64,000 bases of DNA from Formosimonas limnophila (lineage in GTDB: Bacteria > Pseudomonadota > Gammaproteobacteria > Burkholderiales > Burkholderiaceae). Shown here in pieces: positions 18,479-25,901 of this stretch (position 1 is its first letter; each line of letters starts with the position of its first letter). The stretch covers positions 109,240-173,239 of the forward strand of contig NZ_BMZG01000003.1 of the NCBI RefSeq assembly GCF_014652675.1, in the 5' to 3' direction. The position numbers and the translations under genes were made by a program. Below the pieces are notes generated by a model. That model ran no database searches. It was not told the DNA's origin and saw only the letters and a program-made list of their open reading frames with translations.

Positions 18479-18637
18479 GTTGAACAGGCTACGGGTGACG
18501 AGGAAATAAAAAATCCGCCACTTAAAACACCTCGTGGTCAAAGTGGCGGACAGGCTAGGGCTAACTCTCTTACAAAAGAAGAAAAGGCAGATATTGCGCG
18601 TTTAGCCGCTTTATCTCGTTGGAAGAAAACTGATTAA
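18437..18637 (+). CDS. Small basic GG-ARA protein, cargo gene
   Basis: 66-residue basic protein: a Lys-rich start, a linker with TPRGQSGG, then GGQARANSLTKEEKADIARLAALSRWKK (residues 35-64), a motif I recognise from many small uncharacterised proteins (G-G-x-A-R-A, then a short helix ending in A-x-x-R-W). The Arg/Lys content suggests nucleic-acid binding, but no function is established. Its start codon sits inside a 14-bp inverted repeat. It converges on the 161-aa gene and the two stop codons share TTAA (18634-18637). Confidence 0.75.
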   Translation: MKKKLDLNQLAKSIVEQATGDEEIKNPPLKTPRGQSGGQARANSLTKEEKADIARLAALSRWKKTD

Positions 18638-19119
18638 GATGCTTCACCTGAATCATAATCGGGCGAATTAAGCCGCTCCTCTACGTCATCAGTGAAGTCA
18701 AGCACTAAGTTTATTGGCTCTTCTTCATTGTGTCTATTATTCCAAACCGTTTCATCGATTTTCAACTGAGTGCCATCGCCAACCATTTGCTGTCTTCGGC
18801 TTGTTAGCGAGGCAAGCATTTGTGGTCGAGTTGCATCATCTATGTCAACCCATAGTGTCAATTGCTTGCCATTATTAGATACTCTCAAAGCATGATTTGC
18901 TCTGTAAGACCAGCCTGTTTTTGGGTCTTGCCTGTGTTCTTCACGTGCTGCCTGTGAGAACTGAGCTGCAAGTAGTTCTTTTGCAGTCTTTGGCTGTGGA
19001 GCAACAACTCCCTTTTTCATCGCCCATTCAGCTACTAACTCCATATCAAGTGTTTTGTTGCCAGTCTCAGCGCGATAAAGCTGCATCATCTGCTGTAATT
19101 GTTCATTCTTTGTTACCAT
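18634..19119 (-). CDS. Conserved hypothetical protein, 161 aa, cargo gene
   Basis: 161-residue cytoplasmic protein, no signal or membrane segment. Visible features are an N-terminal helix (NEQLQQMMQLYRAETGNK), SQAAREEHRQDPKTGWSYRANHALRV (about 54-79), LTLWVDIDDATRPQM (about 86-100), SRRQQMVGDGTQLKID (about 106-121) and an acidic C-terminus with LDFTDDVEERLNSPD. I recall similar orphan proteins next to ImmA/IrrE-type genes but cannot name a function. It starts 18 bp after the XRE/ImmA gene with AGGTAGAAGAA as ribosome site, so the two are co-transcribed and may be a pair, for example effector and regulator (inference). Confidence 0.78.
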   Translation of the reverse strand: MVTKNEQLQQMMQLYRAETGNKTLDMELVAEWAMKKGVVAPQPKTAKELLAAQFSQAAREEHRQDPKTGWSYRANHALRVSNNGKQLTLWVDIDDATRPQMLASLTSRRQQMVGDGTQLKIDETVWNNRHNEEEPINLVLDFTDDVEERLNSPDYDSGEAS

Positions 19120-19137
19120 TTCTTCTACCTTTCCCTA

Positions 19138-20262
19138 TTAAAATGGAGACACATCGCCCCAGCCATCATAAATAGCACTTGGCAAAACGTGCTGTCTAAT
19201 TTTTTCATTGTATGAATTAAATAATTCAAATCTCTTAGTTTTAAACCTTATTTGACCAGCAACTAAACATGGGTGTACGCCATGGATTTTACAAAATCCG
19301 AGAAAGTCTCTTGTAGGGAAAAGAGGGCTTTTTCTTGCAATAAAACTTTTGAGCTTGTCTTGTGGAACGCAAAACTCAGATGCGGCTTCATTAGCTTCAA
19401 CCTCTTGTTGTTGAATAGTTTCTGTATCACCCGATATGTCATTATCTATATGAGCTGTTGATTTACTGTGTTCTTTTATTAGATGCTCTAATTCATGCCT
19501 CAATACAAACCAAAAATTATCCATCCTATCAAAGCGAAGTGAAATACCAATTACTGGCTTAGATTCTGAAAGCCAAAAACAAACCCCATCAATCTTTGAT
19601 GATTTTAATGCTTCGACAAAAACCAGTCTAATACCAGCCTCTGTAAATAATTTCGGAACTTTTCTCGCTTCCTCTGGCGCAATCAATAATGGTTTTAGCT
19701 GTTTGAGCAAAGATGTGGCTTTAGCTTGAGAGTATGGCTTAACAACCATGTTCTCAGCAATTTTTTTCACCTTATATAACCAAGCCAGTTGGATAGGAGT
19801 TACATCATCATCGGCGTTTGTTTTCTTTGCGGCATGAGGGAAAATCTCCGACCAATCAGAATCTTTACTACCAAAGAAATCAGAAATTGAGCTTTCTATT
19901 TCTTCAATATCTTTTGTGTTTTTAACTGATAACCAGCCACGATTTATCATTTCAGTTATAGGTAAATCAGAAAGCAGTTTAGCGCGACTTGCACGTTTAG
20001 GGTTTGGTGTACTTGTATATCTTGCCTTTGCTAAATCAAAATTTTTTTGTAAGTCTAAAAATACCTCTGCTTTAACTAAAAAAACCTCTTCAAGCTGAAT
20101 AGCTAGTTCAGCAGTTATATGAACCTTATCAGCAATTAGCTTGCTGATAAAAGTTTCGTCTTTATTTAGCACGGACGCGACTAACCTATTCGTCCATCCG
20201 TTATCGGACACCAATGCAGCAACCAGTTGCCCAGGGGTTTTATATATACTTTCGGTTTTCAT
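19138..20262 (-). CDS. XRE-type regulator fused to an ImmA/IrrE metallopeptidase domain, cargo gene
   Basis: 374-residue protein. Residues ~8-70 form a HigA-like helix-turn-helix (LVSDNGWTNRLVASVLNKDETFISKLI, then ELAIQLEEVF). The C-terminal half is an ImmA/IrrE zinc peptidase: H256-E-L-E-H260 in RHELEHLIKEH with a third ligand in EVEANEAASEF (about 287-297). Such fusions act as repressors that are inactivated by, or that cleave, a partner, in mobile-element switches and toxin-antitoxin modules. A -10/-35 pair lies so close upstream that the mRNA would be almost leaderless. Downstream on the same transcript is the 161-aa unknown. Specific substrate unknown. Confidence 0.88.
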   Translation of the reverse strand: MKTESIYKTPGQLVAALVSDNGWTNRLVASVLNKDETFISKLIADKVHITAELAIQLEEVFLVKAEVFLDLQKNFDLAKARYTSTPNPKRASRAKLLSDLPITEMINRGWLSVKNTKDIEEIESSISDFFGSKDSDWSEIFPHAAKKTNADDDVTPIQLAWLYKVKKIAENMVVKPYSQAKATSLLKQLKPLLIAPEEARKVPKLFTEAGIRLVFVEALKSSKIDGVCFWLSESKPVIGISLRFDRMDNFWFVLRHELEHLIKEHSKSTAHIDNDISGDTETIQQQEVEANEAASEFCVPQDKLKSFIARKSPLFPTRDFLGFCKIHGVHPCLVAGQIRFKTKRFELFNSYNEKIRQHVLPSAIYDGWGDVSPF

Positions 20263-20268
20263 AAAGCC

Positions 20269-20315
20269 ATTATAGCATACTTGCGCAATTTAGCAAACTA
20301 TTGATTTATACTTGC
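20269..20315 (-). promoter_or_regulatory. Promoter and likely operator of the XRE/ImmA gene
   Basis: On the minus strand TTGCTA (20296-20291) and TATAAT (20274-20269) are 16 bp apart, and TATAAT ends only 6 bp before the start codon, predicting a near-leaderless mRNA. The palindrome TTGCGCAA (20281-20288) lies in the spacer, and ATACTTGC occurs twice as a direct repeat (20277-20284 and 20308-20315). This is a plausible autoregulatory site, also placed to affect the divergent transposase gene. Confidence 0.6.
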
Positions 20316-20360
20316 AAATCAATTATAATTCATTATGAATTTATGTAATGAAAGTATATT

Positions 20361-21293
20361 ATGAATATAATGCCAATCGAAAAACGTGTACAAATTATCC
20401 AGCTTTTGGTTGAAGGTAACTCAATGCGTTCTGTAGAGCGCATCGTAGGGTGTTCAATCAATACTGTGACAAAGCTACTCGTTGAGGTTGGCCAAGCGTG
20501 CGCAGACTATCAAGGCAAAGCCATGCGCAATTTAAATTGCAAGCGCGTACAGTGTGATGAAATTTGGAGTTTCGTTTATGCCAAAGAGCGCAACATTCCT
20601 GATGAATTAAAAGACGTATTTGGCTATGGTGACGTGTACACATGGACAGCGATTGATGCAGATACTAAACTCATTCCAAGCTGGTTTGTTGGTACTCGTG
20701 GCGCAGAAAGCGCACATGCTTTTATCAGTGATTTAGCTGGTCGCATGACTAACCGTGTGCAATTGACTACAGACGGACACAAAGCCTATTTAGAAGCCGT
20801 AGAAGAGGCATTTCACGGCGATATTGACTACGCAATGCTTGTAAAGCTGTACGGCAACAACCCAAAAGAAGATCAACGCAAGTATAGTCTTTCAAAATTT
20901 AAAGGCGCGGTTCAAGGCGTGGTATCGGGCAATCCTGAAAAAGAACACGTAAGCACTTCTTTTGTTGAACGCCAAAACTTAACCATGCGTATGCACATGC
21001 GCCGCTTTACTCGCTTAACCAATGGTTTTAGCAAAAAAGTTGACAATCACATGAACGCAGTTAGCCTGCACTTCATGTATTACAACTTCGCTAAAATCCA
21101 CAAAACACTGCGGGTAACGCCTGCTATGGAGGCTGGTATCAGTGACCACGTTTGGAGTATTGAGGAAATCGTGCGTTTAGTCCCTGAACCTGTGGCTAAA
21201 AAGCGTGGTTCGTACAAAAAAACAGAAAAAAGAGTTGAAATTATTAGTGAAGGTGCTACAATTACTTCACACAAGAAGAAACACTTCGAGTGA
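20361..21293 (+). CDS. IS1-family transposase
   Basis: 310-residue single-frame transposase. An N-terminal helix-turn-helix (RVQIIQLLVEGNSMRSVERIVGCSINTVTKLL) is followed by the IS1 InsB-like catalytic core: CDEIWSFVYAKE (about 68-79), WTAIDADTKLIPSWFVGTR (about 94-112), LTTDGHKAY and SFVERQNLTMRMHMRRFTRLTNGFSKK (about 201-227). The acidic residues in CDE, DGH and FVE fit a DDE site. It is read from one frame, unlike the InsA/InsB frameshift of classical IS1. It lies divergent from the XRE/ImmA gene across 98 bp. The matching terminal repeats and 8-bp duplication suggest recent transposition, so it is probably active or recently so. Confidence 0.92.
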   Translation: MNIMPIEKRVQIIQLLVEGNSMRSVERIVGCSINTVTKLLVEVGQACADYQGKAMRNLNCKRVQCDEIWSFVYAKERNIPDELKDVFGYGDVYTWTAIDADTKLIPSWFVGTRGAESAHAFISDLAGRMTNRVQLTTDGHKAYLEAVEEAFHGDIDYAMLVKLYGNNPKEDQRKYSLSKFKGAVQGVVSGNPEKEHVSTSFVERQNLTMRMHMRRFTRLTNGFSKKVDNHMNAVSLHFMYYNFAKIHKTLRVTPAMEAGISDHVWSIEEIVRLVPEPVAKKRGSYKKTEKRVEIISEGATITSHKKKHFE

Positions 21294-21333
21294 TTATGAT
21301 TAGTGTGTTCGGTGCGCCGAACCTCAAGAATGC

Positions 21334-21365
21334 GAAACAGGGCAAACACGAGTTTGCCCTGTTTC
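21334..21365 (+). terminator. Intrinsic terminator after the transposase
   Basis: Perfect 14-bp stem GAAACAGGGCAAAC / GTTTGCCCTGTTTC with loop ACGA, followed by TATTTG. It separates the transposase from the NYN gene. A smaller palindrome, GTTCGG TGCG CCGAAC, lies just before it at 21307-21322. Confidence 0.8.
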
Positions 21366-21386
21366 TATTTGTAAATAAGGGTGGGT

Positions 21387-22139
21387 ATGAAAAAAGCTTG
21401 CGTGTTCGTTGATGGTGAGAACCTTAGATATTCATTGGTAGGGTGCCTATGTGATACAACTGATTTTTTACAGGCGGACTATCTACCAAAAAATGCAAAC
21501 TGGTCTCAATTTTTTGACCATATTGTAAATGAAGCCTCCAATAATACAAGTGAAAGATTAAGAACATATTGGTATGTGATTGAGTCAGTTGATTTTATTC
21601 CATACCGTTTTGAAAAACTTAATGGGCAGGACTTACAAAATACTCTTAATAGAGACAAAGAATGCAAACAAAAAATAATTTCCGCTTCCGACAAAGATGC
21701 TGAGGCTACTACAATCAAAGATGGTCTTATAAGAAAGAAAAAGAATTTCAGCTCAAGGTTTAGTGGATGGCAGTCAATACAAAATGGGATTGCGATGAAG
21801 CACAAAGCTATTCAATTTAAACGCTCTGGAGCGATTAAATATAATCTATTTACAGAAGAACTCGGAGAGGAAAAGACTGTTGATGTTAGTCTTGCTGTAG
21901 ATGCTCTAATAATGGAAAAAAATTATGATATTGCAATAATAGTATCAGGAGACCAAGACTATGTGCCAATTGCTCAAGCGCTTAGAGATAGAGGAAAAAC
22001 CGTTGTCAATGTTTCGTTTAAGAAAAAAAATGGACAATTATTGCCAGGTGGTGCAGCAAGACTGAATATGAATGTAGATTGGTCATATGAGCTAAATTTT
22101 GCAGATTTGGCACAATTGATGAACGTGTCCATTAAGTAA
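21387..22139 (+). CDS. NYN-domain protein, putative ribonuclease, cargo gene
   Basis: 250-residue cytoplasmic protein of the NYN (PIN-like, LabA/DUF88) superfamily. N-terminal ACVFVDGENLR (residues 4-14) carries the first acidic site; VDVSLAVDALIM and YDIAIIVSGDQDYVPIAQALRDRGKTVVNV carry the others and the core strands. NYN domains are metal-dependent RNases in several systems; which RNA is cut here is unknown. A ribosome site AGGGTGGG precedes the ATG at 21387; an in-frame GTG at 21381 is the alternative. The stop codon is 2 bp from the right terminal repeat, so the gene is packed inside the element and is true cargo. Codons are AT-rich. Confidence 0.85.
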   Translation: MKKACVFVDGENLRYSLVGCLCDTTDFLQADYLPKNANWSQFFDHIVNEASNNTSERLRTYWYVIESVDFIPYRFEKLNGQDLQNTLNRDKECKQKIISASDKDAEATTIKDGLIRKKKNFSSRFSGWQSIQNGIAMKHKAIQFKRSGAIKYNLFTEELGEEKTVDVSLAVDALIMEKNYDIAIIVSGDQDYVPIAQALRDRGKTVVNVSFKKKNGQLLPGGAARLNMNVDWSYELNFADLAQLMNVSIK

Positions 22140-22141
22140 AC

Positions 22142-22163
22142 AATTTCAAACTGAGACACTACC
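22142..22163 (-). repeat. Right terminal inverted repeat of the IS1-family element
   Basis: 22 bp, the exact inverse of 18372-18393, ending CTGAGACACTACC at 22163. It begins 2 bp after the NYN stop codon. Confidence 0.95.
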
Positions 22164-22171
22164 GCATTTAG
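22164..22171. repeat. Target site duplication, right copy (GCATTTAG)
   Basis: Second copy of GCATTTAG. Bases 22168-22170 are the rlmH stop codon (TAA on the minus strand), so the element entered exactly at the end of rlmH. Confidence 0.92.
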
Positions 22172-22644
22172 GCACGGTGATAAGGGTGATTATTGTTAAT
22201 ACTGTATGCACGGTAGATTTGCTCAGCGAGCAAAACACGCACCATTCCGTGTGGCATGGTTAAACTTGAGAGGCGCATGAGCGCGTGTGCGGTGCTTTTT
22301 AATTCGGGTGTGAGACCATCGGCACCGCCGATGATGAGAACGACCTGACTTTGCTCGTTTTGCCAGCGTGTTAGATGTGCCGCGAGTTTGACACTTGAGA
22401 TGTCTTCGCCACGCTCGTCGAGGGCGACGATGTACGCGCCTTTGGGGATGGCTGCTTGGATTTTCGCCGCTTCCAGTGTCATGGCGTGCTCGATCGTTCT
22501 GCCTTCGCGCGGTTCGGGTTTTAACTCTTTGCATTCGAGTTTGATTTCGCGTGCGGGTAGGCGTTTGGCGTATTCGTTGTATGCCTCAATCACCCATTTG
22601 GGTTGTTTGTGCGAGACGCTGATGATGGTTAGGGTGAGGCTCAT
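22168..22644 (-). CDS. rlmH: 23S rRNA pseudouridine-1915 N3-methyltransferase RlmH
   Basis: 158-residue SPOUT methyltransferase that modifies Psi1915 in helix 69 of 23S rRNA. The C-terminal knot is intact: YIVALDERGEDISS (about 72-85), VVLIIGGADGLTPELK (about 101-116) and LSSLTMPHGMVRVLLAEQIYRAYSINNNHPYHRA, the last being the invariant family end. I started at the ATG at 22644 (MSLTLTIISV), 2 bp after the upstream restriction gene's stop. The IS1-family element is inserted at its stop codon without changing the protein. Normally maf would follow directly. Confidence 0.96.
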   Translation of the reverse strand: MSLTLTIISVSHKQPKWVIEAYNEYAKRLPAREIKLECKELKPEPREGRTIEHAMTLEAAKIQAAIPKGAYIVALDERGEDISSVKLAAHLTRWQNEQSQVVLIIGGADGLTPELKSTAHALMRLSSLTMPHGMVRVLLAEQIYRAYSINNNHPYHRA

Positions 22645-22646
22645 AA

Positions 22647-25600
22647 TCACCACGTCCAGTCAGCGGCGGTTGCCATGAGTGCATGGGTTTTCATTTGGGC
22701 TTGGATGATTTTTTGGTAGTGCATGATGTCATCGAAGCTCAAGCTGCGCCCCTTGCGGTCTTTGAGCCATTTTTGCGCGGGTTGATAACCGCCGATATAA
22801 AACTCCCACGCAGCACGAGGCACTTGGCCGAAATACTGTGTAGCATTGATCAATACTTTCCCCACAGCAGGATTGTCGGTATCGGCGACAAAAATCGGTT
22901 TGTCCACCACATGGTCGCCCGTGACGGGGTAGGTGGTGATTGGGGTGTCTAATGACGTGTCTTCGAGCAAGTGTAAGGCACGAAGCTGTGCGCCCAATGC
23001 TGCCCACTGGCGGAATGTTTGCGGGTTTTTCGGGTACGGTACACGCGGGAAGTCGATTTTGAGGAACTCTTTGTAGGTTTCGCGGTAGGTTGGGCTGTGC
23101 AGCACACCGTAGATGTAATCGAGTAGCTCAATTGGTGCGAAGCTGCCCGCATCGTCGGTTTTTTCGGGGGTGAATGTTAAATTGATGTATTGAGCGAAAT
23201 TTTGAATCAACTCGCTGTTCAAGTTGGGTATGCGTGCTGCATCCGAATTTAGTTCGCCTTGTTTTGTAGCTTCAGAGTAAAGGTAGATCGGCATATGATA
23301 GCTCGTCTCCTTTGTCTGTAGTGAAACTGAACAGCATTCGGAAATTAAGTTTGAAATAAAAATATGTTGAAAATCAAACGTGCTTTGTTGACGGCAAATT
23401 AATAAACTTAAGTTCTCTCTTCCAATCATGTGGTGCATGATTTTTTCACGACTTCTATCAATCAATTTTGAATCAAAATAAATAGGTAAATTATCGAAGG
23501 GGCGGTATGCTATTTGGCAGATTTTTTGTGCGTTAAACTCACCCTGTCTCGCTTGCTTGATAGCCCAAGCTCCAGTGTCTTTGAGTTTAAACTCAGAAGC
23601 GATTTGTGCATCATCAAAGGCTGAGTCATAGAATTTTTGTATGCGTTTTCCCAAAGTCGTGCGATCAATGTCGATGACGAAATGGTCGCGATGAGTTTTG
23701 ATGCCGCTGGAGTTGAGGGTAAACATCTCATTGACCGCAAAGCCTTTTTTGTAGGTGGCTTCTACGGTGAAATCCTTGTTGATGAAAAAATACTCAGGCG
23801 CTTTAACCGTGAGGCTTTTCCATGGCAGGCTTTTGATGTTGTTGTCAGTCAGTGTGCGGTATTTGACCTCTCGTTTGCCGTGCAGCTCATGGTGATAGAC
23901 GCTTGCCAGTGCGCCTTTGGCTTTTTTCCCTGTTTTGATGAATATGTTTATGGATACGCCTTGCATGATGTCAAAGACGTTCTGGTCTGCGCTGCCATCG
24001 GGGGCGGTTTCTTTCTTTTTGGCGTTGCCGTGCAGGTCTAAAATATAAATGGCGTCAAAACTTTCGAGAAGGCTTTTGCGCATTTGGCGGTGAATGATGC
24101 CGTCGATAAAGCTGTTGTTACTGATGTACGCCAGCACGCCTTCGCCGTTTTTGTCGATGAAGTGCTGTCCATAGCGGATGAATTTGATGTAATCATCCGA
24201 CAGCGGTTGAATGTTGCGCTCATTCAGGTCGCGTTTGTAATCAGCGAGGAGTTCTTGGATCCAGTCGCTTTTATTGGTTGAGGATACGGCATAAGGCGGA
24301 TTGCCCATGACCACCATGACGGGGGCGTCGCGCTTGATGTGGTTCGCTTCGTTGGCTTCGGAGCTGAGCCAGTTGGCAAATAAGGTGCCAGTGTCTGGGT
24401 GGTGTTCCTCCAGACTGTTGGTGAGGAAGACGCGCAGACGCTGATCTGGTGCGTTGCTGGGTTTGACGTAGCCTGTTTCGCTGAGCAGTAGGTCGAGTTT
24501 GAGGTGCGCCATGGCGTAGCTGGCCATGAGCAGCTCGAAGCCGTTCAGTCGGGGGATGAGGTGCTCGGCGACGTATTGACTCCACATGCCGTCCTGACCT
24601 TGATACGGGCGGTGAATGTGTTTGATGACTTCGGCCAAGAATGTCCCTGTCCCTGTGGCGGGGTCGATGATCTGCACTTTGTGAACGTCGATGGTTTGAT
24701 CGACGGCCTTGCCCTTTTTGTCACGTGTGACGTCGGCGAGGGTGATTTGGGTTTTGCTGTGGTCGGACAGGCCTTTGGGCAGGTTGAATTCGGCTTTGAG
24801 GATGTCATCGACGGCACGGACGATGAAGTTCACCACGGGGGTGGGGGTGTACCACACGCCGCGCGCTTTGCGTAGCGCGGGGTCGTATTCGGCGAGAAAG
24901 GTTTCGTAAAAATGAATGATGGGGTCTTCTTGCCCTGTGCCTTTGCCAAAGTCTTTGAGAATCTCGGCAACGTTACAAGCCAAGAATATCTCAATCAGCG
25001 AGTCCACAATCCAACGGATGCGATCGTCTAAGTCTGGACCTGCGATGTAGGCGAATAGTTTACGTAAAAAAGGATTGGACTTTGGGATCAGCTCGGCTGC
25101 CTCATGACGCGAAAACGTGGGTAGAGTGGGATCGTGCAGTCGCGCTGCAAACATGCCGTAGCAGATGGTTTGCGCATAGACGTCGGCAAAGCCTTTTGCG
25201 GTGATGTCATGTATGAGGATGGACTTGAATGCGTCGAGTTGGGCTTTTAGGGTGCTGTTGTTGTCGTGTTGTTCTTCGTCAGAATTGAGGGCTTTTTCTA
25301 TCACGTCGGACAGTAGGCGAGCTTTGCCTGCCATCATTTGCGCTAATTTTTTTGGATTGGTGATGGTTTGTGATACAGAGGTGGCAAACTCGCGAAGTAG
25401 GTTCTCAAATGCGGGGATGTTTTGGGGTATGGCGGTTATTTGCCCACTTTTTAGTTCAGCGATGCTGATTTCGGTGACGAACTCGCCATGACGAAATAGG
25501 ATAAAGCGCAAGTAGTCGGTGAATATCAGATTGGGAAGCGAGGCTTTGTAGCGGTCAAATTGCTCTTTATTACCCGTCTTTTTTTCACCCATGAGGTCTT

Positions 25601-25823
25601 TATCGTCAATGTCTTTGGCTTCGATAAATCCGACAGGGATGTCGCCACGGGTCAGGATGTAGTCAGGTGCGCCACATTTTTGACGCTTTGGTTCGTTAGT
25701 GGCTTGAATGTCTGGTAATAGAGACTCGATTAGGCTTTGCAAATCGCCACGGAATGTGTGTTCCGTGGCGTTGCCGAGTTGGTAGCGTTGATTGAGTTGG
25801 GTGATGTATTGTGCGGTGTTCAT
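22647..25823 (-). CDS. Single-chain restriction-methyltransferase (type IIG / type ISP-related)
   Basis: 1058-residue protein. The N-terminal nuclease-like region has a PD-(D/E)xK pattern: PD54 and E68-A-K70 in VGFIEAKDID. An N6-adenine methyltransferase domain has motif I D387PATGTG393 and motif IV N508PPY. After it come a target-recognition-like region and a C-terminal part ending near PRVPYPKNPQ and YPVTGDHVVDKPIF, as in type ISP enzymes. There is no helicase/translocase domain between nuclease and methylase, unlike full type ISP enzymes such as LlaBIII (about 1,570 aa), so it should cut near its site like a type IIG enzyme (inference). It sits alone between cpoB and rlmH, its stop 2 bp from the rlmH start; no separate S or R gene is adjacent. 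Confidence 0.88.
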   Translation of the reverse strand: MNTAQYITQLNQRYQLGNATEHTFRGDLQSLIESLLPDIQATNEPKRQKCGAPDYILTRGDIPVGFIEAKDIDDKDLMGEKKTGNKEQFDRYKASLPNLIFTDYLRFILFRHGEFVTEISIAELKSGQITAIPQNIPAFENLLREFATSVSQTITNPKKLAQMMAGKARLLSDVIEKALNSDEEQHDNNSTLKAQLDAFKSILIHDITAKGFADVYAQTICYGMFAARLHDPTLPTFSRHEAAELIPKSNPFLRKLFAYIAGPDLDDRIRWIVDSLIEIFLACNVAEILKDFGKGTGQEDPIIHFYETFLAEYDPALRKARGVWYTPTPVVNFIVRAVDDILKAEFNLPKGLSDHSKTQITLADVTRDKKGKAVDQTIDVHKVQIIDPATGTGTFLAEVIKHIHRPYQGQDGMWSQYVAEHLIPRLNGFELLMASYAMAHLKLDLLLSETGYVKPSNAPDQRLRVFLTNSLEEHHPDTGTLFANWLSSEANEANHIKRDAPVMVVMGNPPYAVSSTNKSDWIQELLADYKRDLNERNIQPLSDDYIKFIRYGQHFIDKNGEGVLAYISNNSFIDGIIHRQMRKSLLESFDAIYILDLHGNAKKKETAPDGSADQNVFDIMQGVSINIFIKTGKKAKGALASVYHHELHGKREVKYRTLTDNNIKSLPWKSLTVKAPEYFFINKDFTVEATYKKGFAVNEMFTLNSSGIKTHRDHFVIDIDRTTLGKRIQKFYDSAFDDAQIASEFKLKDTGAWAIKQARQGEFNAQKICQIAYRPFDNLPIYFDSKLIDRSREKIMHHMIGRENLSLLICRQQSTFDFQHIFISNLISECCSVSLQTKETSYHMPIYLYSEATKQGELNSDAARIPNLNSELIQNFAQYINLTFTPEKTDDAGSFAPIELLDYIYGVLHSPTYRETYKEFLKIDFPRVPYPKNPQTFRQWAALGAQLRALHLLEDTSLDTPITTYPVTGDHVVDKPIFVADTDNPAVGKVLINATQYFGQVPRAAWEFYIGGYQPAQKWLKDRKGRSLSFDDIMHYQKIIQAQMKTHALMATAADWTW

Positions 25824-25901
25824 GTTGTCGGTTGTTGAGGTGTTCGCTTGGTTTTTTAGTGTGATGCTGCCACCAGTAAAAATTACGGGTCAGCGAACGT
25901 A

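Larger units (their letters stand above)
18372..22163. mobile_element. IS1-family element with four cargo genes
   Basis: A 3,792-bp element with perfect 22-bp terminal inverted repeats (18372-18393 and 22142-22163; both begin GGTAGTGTCTCAGTTTGAAA reading inward), flanked by an 8-bp direct duplication. It encodes an IS1-type transposase in the centre-right plus a 66-aa protein, a 161-aa protein, an XRE/ImmA-IrrE protein and a NYN protein. The cargo is clearly more AT-rich than the host genes. The insertion falls on the stop codon of rlmH, and the duplication regenerates that stop, so rlmH stays intact while maf is pushed 3.8 kb away. Classic IS1 is under 1 kb, so this is a cargo-bearing derivative. 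Confidence 0.93.

Noticed and set aside
22647-25823. Complete type ISP (LlaBIII-like) or BREX PglX system
   Set aside because: No helicase domain in the protein and no brx/pgl genes nearby; a stand-alone type IIG-like enzyme fits better.
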